The notes below the pieces were generated by a model. It was given only the letters and a program-made list of their open reading frames with translations. It was not told the origin of the DNA and ran no database searches. The position numbers were made by a program, and so were the translations under genes. A stretch of 18,318 nucleotides of DNA from Thoreauomyces humboldtii (Eukaryota; Chytridiomycota; Chytridiomycetes; Spizellomycetales; Powellomycetaceae): positions 1 through 18,318 of the forward strand of contig JADGJA010000448.1 of the NCBI GenBank assembly GCA_027596035.1, written 5' to 3'. This document shows, one piece after another, positions 1 through 10,329 of this stretch (position 1 is its first letter; every line of letters begins with the position of its first letter).

Positions 1-86
1 TTGCGGACAACGGCGTGGTCCACTACATCGATACCGTCATGGTTCCCCAGAACATCGAGCTCCCCTACGACCGTTGGACGCAGTGA
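1..86 (+). CDS. Fasciclin (FAS1) domain protein, 3' end only
   Basis: Reading from base 3, 27 codons run to a TGA at 84-86. The encoded peptide begins ADNGVVHYIDTVMVPQNIEL. The pattern N-G-V-V-H-x-I-D-x-V-hydrophobic-x-P is the H2 box that closes a FAS1 domain. FAS1 domains occur in secreted or GPI-anchored adhesion and cell-surface proteins. Only about 10 residues follow the domain, so this protein has no GPI-anchor signal or long tail after its last FAS1 repeat. The start, signal peptide and number of FAS1 repeats lie outside the window. The gene converges on POL2. The family call rests on one motif, but that motif is characteristic. Confidence 0.75.
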   Translation, partial: ADNGVVHYIDTVMVPQNIELPYDRWTQ

Positions 87-363
87 GGGAATCTTCGCTT
101 CTCTTCGTACCTGTCTTTCCCCCGCACCCCTTTTGAACTTAGTTTCCACCACGACTTTTTGAAGAATACAAACTCTGCCTCTCAATGACCTCCCGTTGTC
201 TCTGTCTTGTGTTTCCTGTCTCCCAAATCGCTGGTCATTTGTTGGTCAGATTTCACTAAGCATTAATATTTATTCGGAACAGATGGTGAGTTTGTATACA
301 GGGGGTACTAGATGAAAAAGAGTACGTCCGGGGATGATAGAGTTCGAGGGACGAGATGGTGGT
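87..363. other. Convergent 3' spacer between the FAS1 gene and POL2
   Basis: This stretch of about 280 bases separates two stop codons that face each other, so it should hold both 3' UTRs. It is T- and C-rich on the plus strand. I see no gene in it. The one recognisable signal is an AATAAA hexamer on the minus strand, listed separately. Confidence 0.6.
269..274 (-). promoter_or_regulatory. Candidate poly(A) signal of POL2 (AATAAA)
   Basis: The plus strand reads TTTATT, which is a perfect AATAAA on the minus strand about 90 bases beyond the POL2 stop codon, inside an AT-rich patch. Position and sequence fit a polyadenylation signal. Fungal signals are loose, so the exact cleavage site is not predictable. 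Confidence 0.45.
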
Positions 364-3300
364 TCACACGATTTGCAGCACCCACTGGATGATTTCCGTC
401 AGGAGAGTCATGTCGTGGAACTTGGCAACGTTAGCGAGGACCTTCGTACGGCGGACAAAGTCCTCTCTCCCTAACTCCGTTTGGACCGCCCCCGAGCATG
501 CCGCGCAAAGCTCGCGCAAGTCTTCGGCCTTGACCATTCGACATCGGCTGCACTTCACATCTTGATGCTGCCATGCAGCCAACCTGCCCTGCACAATGTC
601 GATCAATCGTTGTTCGATGGCATGTTTGTCGTACTCAGTAGAGCAGGCCGGGCAAGACCAGGCAATGCCGTTAGCGACGTCGGTATCTTCTGGATCATCG
701 TCGTCGTTGTGCTGCGGCAGGAGGTCCTTGTCTCTGGTGAGGTCGAGATCACGACAGTGGTTGCAGTACTGGCAGATAACCTGCGGAAGACGCAGAGGCT
801 GACAGGGGTTCACGAACTTTGCTTCATCGCTGAATTCGCGCGCGCCTTCGATGAGAGAGAACATGTCCCGCTTCAGCAGACGGACCTCGCGCTCGAGGCT
901 AGGATGCAGGCCCAGAACGGCGCAGATACACTTAGCGAGCTCGAGGGCGGGATCCACCATGTGAACGTGGGAGCCAGGAAGCTCCGGAAAGCGATAAGCA
1001 GCAGAGGTACCTTCTGCTTCCCGTCTCCGTACAAGATCTGGAAAGATTTGGAGTAACCGTTGTTTGACGCGCGTGTTCAATGCGTCACGAAGGTAGGCCG
1101 TCAGCGGAGAGTCACCAGGGTTAGACTCTTTCATGGCAAGGTTGGCTTGTTCGACATTGGTAAGTCCTTTGAGCTTGAAGTTTTGAATCTCAAAGATGTA
1201 TTCGGCCACCGTTCGCATAAAGTGGTGCTGAACAACAGGTGGCAGATACTCTGCGATATTCCATTCCATATCCGCTGTCAAGCGAGCTTTGACGGTCCCC
1301 GGGGCTTCTCTCTGATCGAGTTCCTGAGCGTTCAAAGCCAAGAACTCTGTCGCGTTGTCGCATCGAACTCCACCAAAGTTGTGAACATCCATCCACATCA
1401 GAAACTGCCAGTACTTTACGGCCTTGAGTTCGACTGTTTGGAACATAGGTTTCTTGCTGATCGCTTCCAGAATGTATCTGCCATATCCAATCGCTGTTTT
1501 CATGTCGGCTTTGGTAGTTGCAAGGACAATCTTATCGAAGGTGGCGTACACAATTTTGCTGCCAAGTCGCTTGAACTCGGCCAGGAGCTTTGCGAAGATC
1601 CGGCGCATGAGTCCGTGCACGAGGGAGAAGAGCGCTGGATCGAACATGCGAGACGAAGTCGAGGTCAACCATCTGTACAGATGTTCGAGAAGATAGGAGG
1701 CAAACCGATTTCGCCGGCGGACCTCCTCCGCCCAGCCCATGACCATGGATTTCAAGACGCTGAAAGTTGCTGGAGTCACTTGACCCTCGTCAACGCCAGC
1801 CGTAGATTTGACCACAAAGCCGCCTTCTGCATCGATTTCTTTCGCGTACTCGTCGATCAGATGACCAACTGGTGCAAAGGTCCCTCCCAGGGGACCACTG
1901 GAACCGTCAACTTCTTGAATCATGCCAGCATGCATCAAGGTATTCAGTGCCAGGTCCCAGATCTCGATTTCGATACACACGGTCTCGTAAGAACCGGTAT
2001 TGTTGACGTCTGGGTTGACGACTTCCTCCAGTTCGAAGTCGTTGTCATCTTGCTCGCAGCCCCCAAGATCTGGTTTGCTAGACCCAGAGTACCACAGCAC
2101 CATGTCCGCTCGTTTCATTCTCCGAGCAAGGCAAAGGTCGGCGGCAAAGGTCGTGTAATCTGCAGGGAAGTTGCAGAACGGGATGTCGGCGTAACGAGCA
2201 AGCGCGAGACGCTCTCGGAGAAAGTCGTTTAATGTCAGGTAGTAGGAAATCATCTTCTTGGTGAGATGCAACTGCCAAGCAAGCGGAGGGAATACATTGT
2301 CTCGCCGATGCGGAGGTATTGCCACGATCGGGAAGTCGTGAATCAGAGAGATACCTGCCATTTGTAGATGTCGCGTGCTTTTGGTTGACTGGACCGCAAG
2401 CACCGTCGCTCCGCGTTTCTGGGCTTGGTAGTCTCTCAAAGTTCGGTTGAGCGCTAGCATTGCAGCAGCCTCCGTGGATGTTAACGAGGTAACCACCTCG
2501 AGTTCCTGGCTGTACTCGAAAGCGTCGGGCTCCGCGGCGGCCCCGCCCGATGCGCGGTCTGCCTGAGACGCTACCTTAGCAGGAAAAGCTAGCATGCGTT
2601 CTGAATACAGCCTCCTTAAATTGGGTACTGCATCCTTGTTCCTAGCCGGGTCCACAATGAATAGCCACGCTCGCTTTGCGGCGGTGGAGAAAAGACCCAT
2701 TATTTGGCGGCTACCACTGGTTGCTTGGAACAGGTAAAGGAAGTTCATGCGTAGCTCCTTACGAAGATACCGGTTATGACTGTCGATCGGCTTGTGAATC
2801 ACTTCGTTGAGTTCGAATCCATCCTCAAGAGCTCGACCGTTGAGCATACGGTTGCGATCCACGCCAGCTACACATCCGAGCTTTATCAACGCCCGGAAAA
2901 GTAGTGGAACCTGAGTCTCGTACATTCCCTCGATGGACTGATGATTGGACATTGACGTAAACAACGCCGAATTTTCGAGATAAAATGATTCCGACATCGT
3001 CATTTCGTAAAGAAACAGACAGGGATGAGATCGTGGAAGTGTGCGCATCCGCCGTATCATAGAAAGACCGGCGCGATCAATGTGCTCATCTGGATCCGGT
3101 ATCCGGCTATTGTAAAATATAGTCCTTGGCACGGAAAGCTTGATTGCATGCAGACTACCTTCGACCATTGCCCATACTTTAAAGTCTCCCGGTGTGTCGG
3201 TCTCCGCAATCTGTAGAATTTCCCAGGCCGAAGCGAGGATGTTCTGCGTCTGACGGCGGAAGAAGTTCTGCACACCGGGGCCAGCGTTGGAAGTATTTAC

Positions 3301-6300
3301 AACGTTGGAACTCTCGTCCAACGTTCCTCCGTCAAGTGCCTTTTGCATGTCACGCTGGGCTCGTCGCCTTTTCCACTTTCGCTTCTGAAACTCCAACCAC
3401 GCGCCGTAGTCTATCTGAGGATCGGGGCAATTTTCTGGATGGTCCCGGGCTGGTAGATTTGCGTAATCTTCTTGAGCTCTCGGAGGGGCTTTAACTCGGG
3501 TTCCTAATTTTCGTTTGCCCAAAGTCTTTGTGACCTTCTGCATGATAGGTTGAAGCCGGTTTTCGAACAGAGGTTTTCGTTTGCCGATGTCCTCCAGGTC
3601 GGCTACTGCGGGATCCCCCGCCTGCGTTAGGCCTTCTACTCCCAGGAGACTGTTTTCAGAGTCAAACTCGGGCCGTATGCCGGCATCCCGGGAAGCAGCT
3701 AGGGCGAGTTCTTCCTCAGGGCTTAGCTTTTTGAACATCTCTGTAATCCGAAACTGCTTGGTCTTATCGTCCTTTGCAGCCACCCGCTTGAACAGCCAGT
3801 CTGGGTGACGGACCCTTGGGACCGGATTCGTGACGCCTTGCATGGCGGCAGGGATCGTGATAAGTTTCTGGATCACACTCCCGAAACGCTCAAGGTAGTA
3901 TTTCCAGTCGAGAATTTCTCGAATGTCAAAGGTATGCATGGATCTGTCCTTCAGCCACTTTTGTAGATAGTGTTTTCTCACGCTTGCTTCGGCCTGAAAA
4001 ATTACCACCGGGATCGCGCGTTCGGAGACTGGCAGACCGAAAGGTTTGGAGGAAATGATAAACTTGCAATTCAAGCCCTTATCCTTAACCATTTGGTCTC
4101 CAAGGAACTCTGCCAGCCTTTTAGCTGTGCTGATCGATGTGCTCTTCTGAACACCGTACTCCTCCAAGCTTTTACTCATGCTCCTATTCTCGGAAATGAG
4201 GTCGAAGAGTTCATTATCGTCAAGATGCGCTCCTTTGGAATAGAGTACGTCCAGCCACTGATTGGCGACCCCGGCAACGGCCGAGTAGCATTCATCGAGC
4301 GTAAGTCCCTCGAGGAAAACTTTGAAGATTTGACTTTGGAAGATCTTGATGAGCTTGAGCTCTCCTCGACGCTTGACTTCGAAGCCCTTCAGTTCGGCAA
4401 GCGTTCCATCATCGTTGAAAACGGCGTATCGCTTCTTGAGCAGCTTGTCCTCCTCAGTACTGGATGGTAAGATCATCGCCCTGTAGGGACCGTCGACCTC
4501 AAAGAAAATACTATTTTCACTTCTCATGGAGTAAGCCTTGCTGTCGTTCTCCTCTAGCTGCTGGTACTGATGATTGGTAAACTGGTCGTGCACGAGATGA
4601 TTCAGCATCACACATGGGTACGAGATCGGAAAAACCTTGCCGTTCTTGAGCTTGAACGCAAAGTTTTCCGGAAATGTGGCTGGAAAGATGCACCAGATGC
4701 CATCCGTATCCAGTTCCAGAGGTCTCCCAATCTGTTCCACTCGAGCACGTGCAAGCTGGATGATCTTGGCTCCCGTCAAGCAAACAATGCCTGCCATCTC
4801 CATTGAATACCATCTCGCACCTTTCCTCATCACGTAGCCGTAAAACGAGTTCAAAATGCACCTGGGAAAAAGGACTACGGTCAGCGGAGTTTCTGAACAA
4901 TAATGGCCTGAACTAGTCCACATACTTGTGTGCGAGCTGTAGCGAATCATATACTACGATGAGCTTTTTGGCCTCATCCACTTTCGTAAGATCGCCGTCA
5001 CCGTTTGCATCATCCAACTTCTTCTTCCACGTCTTCAGTAACCCCTTGTATTCGTATCGACGGTCTCGGAACGCTCGAACCGTATCAACATAAAAAGGGT
5101 TTTCTCTTTGGCATACGATGCTCTCTTTAGCTACGACCTTCGTCTCATGGATCTTGTTGTAGACTTTTCGACTGTACGTAGAGAGGCGTTTCTTGATCGC
5201 AGCGCTCTGCTCAGCGGGACGCAGTTCATGAAACGCTCGAGGAGGGTCATTTGGGAATCGTCCTGGAAACTTCTCCTGTTCCATCTGATTGTGGATCATA
5301 TTGTACTCGCTGCGTTTAGCTGGGAAGTACTCCCCACGCCAGGACCACGTCATCTTCCTTTGGCAATTGCTACCAGGCCCTTGGTTGAAGTCGCAAGCAG
5401 CGCACGTCTCTTCGTCCACGATAGCATCGGGTTGCAATCGGTTGGTCAAAATGATGTTCGGGTACATCGCAGCGACATCCAGGTGGTAAATCGAAGGTTT
5501 CTCAATTCGATTTGGCAAGTCTCTCATGCTTTGTAACGATTCCACGATTTGGGCTTTGATCTATAACAGGTAAAACGAGGTCAATTTTACCATGGTCAGT
5601 AGCCAAAATGCAGGAAAGGCTTGTAACCACCTCATCATAGTTTGTAACATCGTCCAAAGATAGGTTCCCTTCTACAACAACGCTGAATCGCAAGGCCGCA
5701 TCAATTTCATCGATCAACTAAATGACGGAGTTAGGACTGTTGACGGCAAAAGAGTGCATGTATATCACATACCTGTTGGAACGCCTCTGGTACCAGTCGA
5801 AACTTTGTGGGTAGATCGCTTCGGAAAACGCCAGCTTCCAAGGCCTCAACGTGGCCTCCGACGTATGTCTCCCCTTCAAGAAGATGTCCATCGAAGAACT
5901 GGTTGAACTTGTCCGAATGCTTGTTAGGCATAATTACGTTCACTTGGTAGGCTTGGACCTAGAAAAAAAAATATCAGATGCTTACTTCGTATTGCATGAT
6001 TCTCGAGCCTACCATGAGCAAGGTTTCGCAGAGCGTCCCAGAACCTCTTCGCAGCACGTCGTCGGGGTTCATCGGAATGATGTTGCAAAGAGAGAAGATG
6101 AAGGGATGAACATATTTCATGTACAGGTAGTACGTGGCCACCGCATCGGAGACTGAATACTGCGCTAAAATTTGCGGCTCTTCGGATGCAAATCTTGCAA
6201 AAAAGAAGATTGAGTATGTAATACTTTGAAAACAGAAACAAAAGTTGGAGGGCACCTGGTCATGTCTTCGGGGTCTAGTTCCATCGGATTATATCCGAGT

Positions 6301-8320
6301 TTGGCGGTGGTCACAGCCTACGATTGAACAGGGTGAATACGCGTCAATCGTATCCTACTGGCAGTTTTGCGATCACCTTCAAGCCCTGACTTCCTTGCGG
6401 AAGGTAACTGTCGCGCTTGACCCAGCAAAATGCGTCCATGTGTATAGCGTAAAAGCTTTTGTATTCGTCGTTTGAATCCTTGCAGAAACCAATTTCCTGC
6501 GAAGAACTCAGTATGAGCAAGGGTTTGCACAAAGTCGCTGGCGATTTTTCCTTACCTGCTTCATATCAATGCCGTGCAGAGATGCTCGCTTATCAACGAA
6601 AGGCCAATCGAAGAAGTCTCCGTTGTAGGTTACTACGACAGTGGGCCGAGCATCTTGCATGTGCTCGAAGAACCTTCTAAGAAGCGCCTCCTAAGATTCG
6701 AGAGATTTGAGAAACAATTTCGATGGAACGTTGCACCTTGGCTTACCTCGTCGGCTTCATTGAAAATTGTGAACAAGCCCTCATATTCGGGCTTGGGGGT
6801 ATATTCAAAGTCAGCGATATCTTCGCTGACAATCTCTCGGTTTGTGATAAGAAACCCCTGGGAGGCAAAGTCAGGGGATGTTCTGTTGCTCACACCGGCA
6901 ATTGCAGTAGCCGTACTTGTCCGTCGATCATGTACGATATCATGATGATAGCATCGGTCGCCGCATCAGGAAATTTCAGCGGGAGCTTCGTGCATTCGAT
7001 GTCAAACGCCATTACAACGGGATCCGCGCGCTTTACTTTGTCTGGCCGCGGCTCCAATGTGATAGAACCTTGCGTCGCTTTCACGGTGTACCAAAGCCCA
7101 ACTCTCAAATCTATTCATGACATTCGCGTTAATAAAGAGTAGACGACACGTTGGATGATGAAGTTTACCGCAATCAATAGCTGCTCTGATATAGTAAAGG
7201 ATGTCGTACTCTCGGACATCGATGACGAAGTCCAGAACATCTCGGTGATTCCCATGTGAGGACGCGCCATTGCCCTCGGGGTTGTTGATGGATCTGCGAA
7301 AACGGATAAGTGCATGATGAAAACACACTATATCGAGCCGTAGCGATGCTCACTCGTCCTCCTCTTGGTACTCCCCGGACGCCTCGCGCTTTAACTTATT
7401 CCGGGCGACTGCAGGTAGCAACGACTTCCGTACATTGAGCAGATTTTGCATATTCCAAAACTTTAGTTTAAGGAGTGTCCTCTTATGTCCCAGAAGATGG
7501 TTCGGCTAAGAGGAACTAGTGTGAGTGAAAGCGGCAACCGGGAAGTGCTTCACCAGTCTCCTACCAGACTCAAATCATCTTTTTCAACTCTTTCGATGGA
7601 CAGAATGACTTGCGCAAACCGTCGCCGCACATATTCTTCCACTTCTGGCTCTGTTCCGGGCTTTTTCCAGGAATGATAAGCCGAATGTGCTAAGACCCAG
7701 CAGAGGCGAAGAACCACATACCTTGCAGATAACAAAGAAGTAGGGCTGATATATGACAGTGGCCTTGAAGGTTTCGCCATCCTCCTCCAAAAAGTACAAG
7801 TCCGCTGCCGCTTTTCCACTTGGCCATTCCCCATCCATTGCGAGTGTCTGCCGAGATTGAGGTTGTCAAGAAGCGTTTCCGTTCCCAACATCCTCCGTGT
7901 ACCACAAACCGGATGCATGTTGACCATCCAGCCGAGCTTCTCCGGGCCCTCTCTGTAGCGCCAGAATCCCATCTTCTCGTCCAAGGCGTCACGGACTTTG
8001 ATCTCTTCTATCCTTCCCTCCAAGGTATCCGCCGATTCCCATATCGCATCAGATGAAGCTTTGGGCTCGTCCGGAGCAGCGCGGGGTTGCGGTACGTCTT
8101 CGGCAGGCGGATCAACAATGCTGCCTTCTTCTGGATCGTCTCCGTCTTCTTGTGGACGGGAAGCGTAGTCTTGTTGCCTTGCGAGGTGATTTGACCATGT
8201 GCTCGGCCCTCTCTTTGTATAGCCATTGCCTTTGCCCCCTCGGTACTTTCCGGCCCACTTGCCAGCACCACCTCGCCCTCCACGTCCGCCTTTTGAGTAT
8301 CCCCCTCCACCAAAAGTCAT
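364..8320 (-). CDS. POL2: DNA polymerase epsilon catalytic subunit A
   Basis: Catalytic subunit of the leading-strand replicase, with 3'-5' proofreading. Exons: 8320-7910, 7847-7722, 7660-7565, 7505-7354, 7293-7169, 7110-6917, 6857-6747, 6690-6556, 6496-6377, 6317-6256, 6193-6013, 5958-5773, 5717-5631, 5560-4926, 4861-364. They sum to 7119 nt (2372 residues), near the usual 2200-2300, and all joins are GT-AG and in phase. Exonuclease motifs: DIE at 340-342, NGDFFD at 428-433, YSVSD at 523-527. Polymerase motifs: [10 protein letters not shown] from 690; [12 protein letters not shown] from 878; C, DTDGIW from 925. The Cys set that binds Fe-S in yeast Pol2 is present (715, 718, 728, about 812). 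The C-terminal zinc modules have CxxC pairs near 2237/2240, 2277/2280, 2311/2314 and 2326/2329, for binding the small subunits. The middle is the inactive second polymerase fold. The first ~35 residues are Gly/Arg/Lys-rich. The start is the first ATG of that open exon. Nothing catalytic appears broken. Confidence 0.97.
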
Positions 8321-8726
8321 GGCTGGTGATTCAAGTGTTCGTATCGAAGCTGGCCTTTAGGATGCCTTGAGAAGGAAAGAATGCTATGGGGAAAGGGGTG
8401 GACGAACCTCTGGACACGATCGGACAGATCTGGACAGTTCCTCGAGTCGGGTTCGGCCCAGAGTTCGGCACCGTGCAAACTTGGCAGGCTCTGGAGGGAG
8501 GGGCGCGGCAAGACTTTTACCCATGCTCAATGACTCAGCTGCAGGCTGACGGTACCGTAAACCGATATAATCACAAAATCTGAGGATGGTTCAGTTGTGA
8601 TGCAAGAAGGCGAGGCAATTCCAGATGTATTGCCAGCCCTCGGCGCTGCCGAATCGACACTTCTATTATTTAGCAACCACCTTCAAGCACGATGCTGACT
8701 GATAAATCACGTCCAGCAGTTCCGTC
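8321..8726. other. Spacer upstream of POL2, downstream of the ankyrin-type gene
   Basis: About 400 bases between the POL2 start codon and the stop of the next minus-strand gene. It must contain the POL2 promoter and the neighbour's 3' UTR. I found no ACGCGT (MCB-type) box that would mark a typical fungal S-phase promoter. A palindromic TGACTCA (bZIP/Gcn4-type core) sits at 8531-8537, about 210 bases before the start. A heptamer of this kind can occur by chance. No convincing gene is present. Confidence 0.5.
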
Positions 8727-9862
8727 CTACTTCTTGGCCCTTTTGAGCATCTTCAGCAATTCCTTCTCTCCAGCTTCTTTAGCGTTCAGCAAGGCTCCAT
8801 CCTCGACGGGCACCCCTGCAGCTACCAGCCACTCGCAGGTCTCGAGGTCCCCCTCCAATGCACATCTCCTGAGGAGCACGCCTCCAGCGCTCGACAGCGC
8901 AATTCGTCCTTCGAGTGCTTGGGTGTGCTGGCAAGACTACGAAGGGCGATCTTTCTGGTTGCGGCAGGCGAGCGAGCGAGCGTGAGGAGGAAGCTGTCGA
9001 TCGCGACACTGTTCGATTTGAGCATGTGGGACAGGATGCGGGGTGAGGCAAGCAGCCTTGGCACAACGCTCGCAGGCAGTGGTTGAGGAAGATGCGGAAG
9101 GAGCTCAATAAAGAGGGGAAGGTTGTCGTCCAGGAGGAGGGTCTGAAGAAGGACAGGCGGCGGGTTGAGGCTTTTGGGTCGATTGATCGACGCCGTGGTC
9201 GCTGCCAATAACCCAGGGACGACCGTTGCTTGAGAGCTTGCTCTCGAGAGCCCTTTAGAACCACCATCATCCAAGTGCTGGTGGATGTTTCCGGCGGTCT
9301 CAGTCCAGACACTCAAAATGGTGACAGCTCCGGCAAGCTTCCCACTGCCGACCAGGATATCTACAGCCCTCTGCCAATCCGTAAGCAATCCTCGTCTGGC
9401 GCACCATTCCACCATTCCCTCTGATTCACATCGGCCTATTGCTTCGTCGAGATGACTCCATCCCGTCCAGTCCGTGCCGAGATGCTTCCTGAATTCTGTG
9501 GTATCGTCGCCGATCCATCTTCTCAGCACGCTTAAGACATCGAGGTTGAGAATGCGGAGCTGCAGCCCTCGTAGGACCAGCGATATGGTGCTCCTGAGTC
9601 CCAATGGAGCTGCAGGGGGCTGCATCGAGAGGCCCGCTTGCCTCAATAGCCACCGTGCCCGGACGTGCTCATCTTTTCCGAGAGCATTCATGGATCGGCA
9701 CGAGTTCACGAAGTTACGAGGACGAGGTAGACACTCGATGATGGCTACAAGAGCTGGGGTCGGGATTTCCATAAATGAGGGTTTTGTTGAAGATTGTATA
9801 GTCGATCGCCCTTCACCAGTTGCCGTGCATCTCGAAATGCTATCAGACCCGCTGGTTGCCAT
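8727..9862 (-). CDS. F-box-like / ankyrin-type repeat protein, frame change near 3' end
   Basis: The main frame runs from ATG 9862-9860 (MATSGSDSIS). It has an F-box-like opening: MEIPTPALVAIIECLPRPR, then an N-x-C-x-x-M-N segment and RARWLLRQAG. Leucine-rich helical pairs resembling degenerate ankyrin repeats follow. This frame stops at 8822, but the best ankyrin unit lies in another frame and ends at TAG 8727: LLRRCALEGDLETCEWLVAAG, then a Lys-rich end KMLKRAKK. A 59-nt GT-AG intron at 8882-8940 joins the frames in phase and gives 358 residues. Its donor (GTAGTC) and acceptor (GGAG) are weak, so a one-base frameshift, genuine or an assembly error, is the alternative. F-box proteins choose targets for SCF ubiquitin ligases, and chytrids carry many F-box/ankyrin proteins; the substrate is unknown. 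An upstream in-frame ATG at 9907 is also possible. Confidence 0.6.
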
Positions 9863-10329
9863 GATGTGGTGAAGTGTAGTGCACTGTACGAAAGGGTGTC
9901 CAGACAAGCCAAGAGGCTAGACCTAAAGGCTGATACATAGCGAATGCAGTTGTACAATGCCGACTTGCCGCAGAACTCGAACAAGTCTTTCAAAACAAGC
10001 TCGCTGAAGACTTCAAAGGGACGAAAGCTGAAGGGCCGTCTTTCATGCCTTGCTATCTGAAGCCAACATGTACTAAACGACAGTACTTCGCTGCAAGAGT
10101 CCACATTGGCCTTACTGAGGACTTCAAAGAGATGCAAGAAACGGCATTGGCCGGAAAGACCTACCCGAGGTTTGCTCCCTTTGCTCAGGTCTAGCATTCG
10201 AGGTTTGCTCCCTTCCGTACGGTATGGCATTCGACAGTGACTTGTCCGGCCCACACGGCCCACACTATAAACACCTAACGCAGCCTACCCGTACGAAGAG
10301 CTTTGTCGTCTGTAACAAGAACGTTTCTA
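9863..10329. other. Spacer between DUS4 stop and the ankyrin-type gene start
   Basis: About 470 bases that should hold the promoter of the ankyrin-type gene and the 3' end of DUS4. An open frame crosses it on the minus strand (10263 into the neighbour's 5' end), but it has no recognisable domain, overlaps the next gene in another frame and partly reflects local repeats. ACTTCAAAG recurs near 10010 and 10120, and a 33-bp tandem repeat is listed separately. I call no gene here. Confidence 0.5.
10166..10231. repeat. 33-bp tandem repeat, two imperfect copies
   Basis: Copies at 10166-10198 and 10199-10231 both begin CGAGGTTTGCTCCCTT and end GCATT. The 16-base heads are identical, while the middle of the unit differs at several bases. 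A third partial copy of the junction (GCATTCGA) follows. The repeat lies between two minus-strand genes and has no evident function. It looks like a local duplication by replication slippage. Confidence 0.7.

Noticed and set aside
481..2232. Long plus-strand open frames (191 and 390 codons)
   Set aside because: They lie antisense to the POL2 last exon, which carries clear conserved Pol epsilon sequence; they look like shadows with no recognisable domain.
2805..2825. GAGTTCGAATCC, resembling a tRNA T-arm
   Set aside because: It lies within POL2 coding sequence with no acceptor, D- or anticodon arms around it.
8966..8982. GCGA short tandem repeat
   Set aside because: Only about four units, and read as Leu-Ala-Arg-Ser in the ankyrin-type coding frame; ordinary simple sequence.
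8779..9312. 177-codon minus-strand frame overlapping the ankyrin-type gene
   Set aside because: Its translation is Ser/Arg-rich shadow sequence, while the overlapping frame has the regular leucine-helix pattern.
9745..10263. 172-codon minus-strand open frame
   Set aside because: It overlaps the start of the ankyrin-type gene in another frame, includes the 33-bp repeat, and shows no domain.
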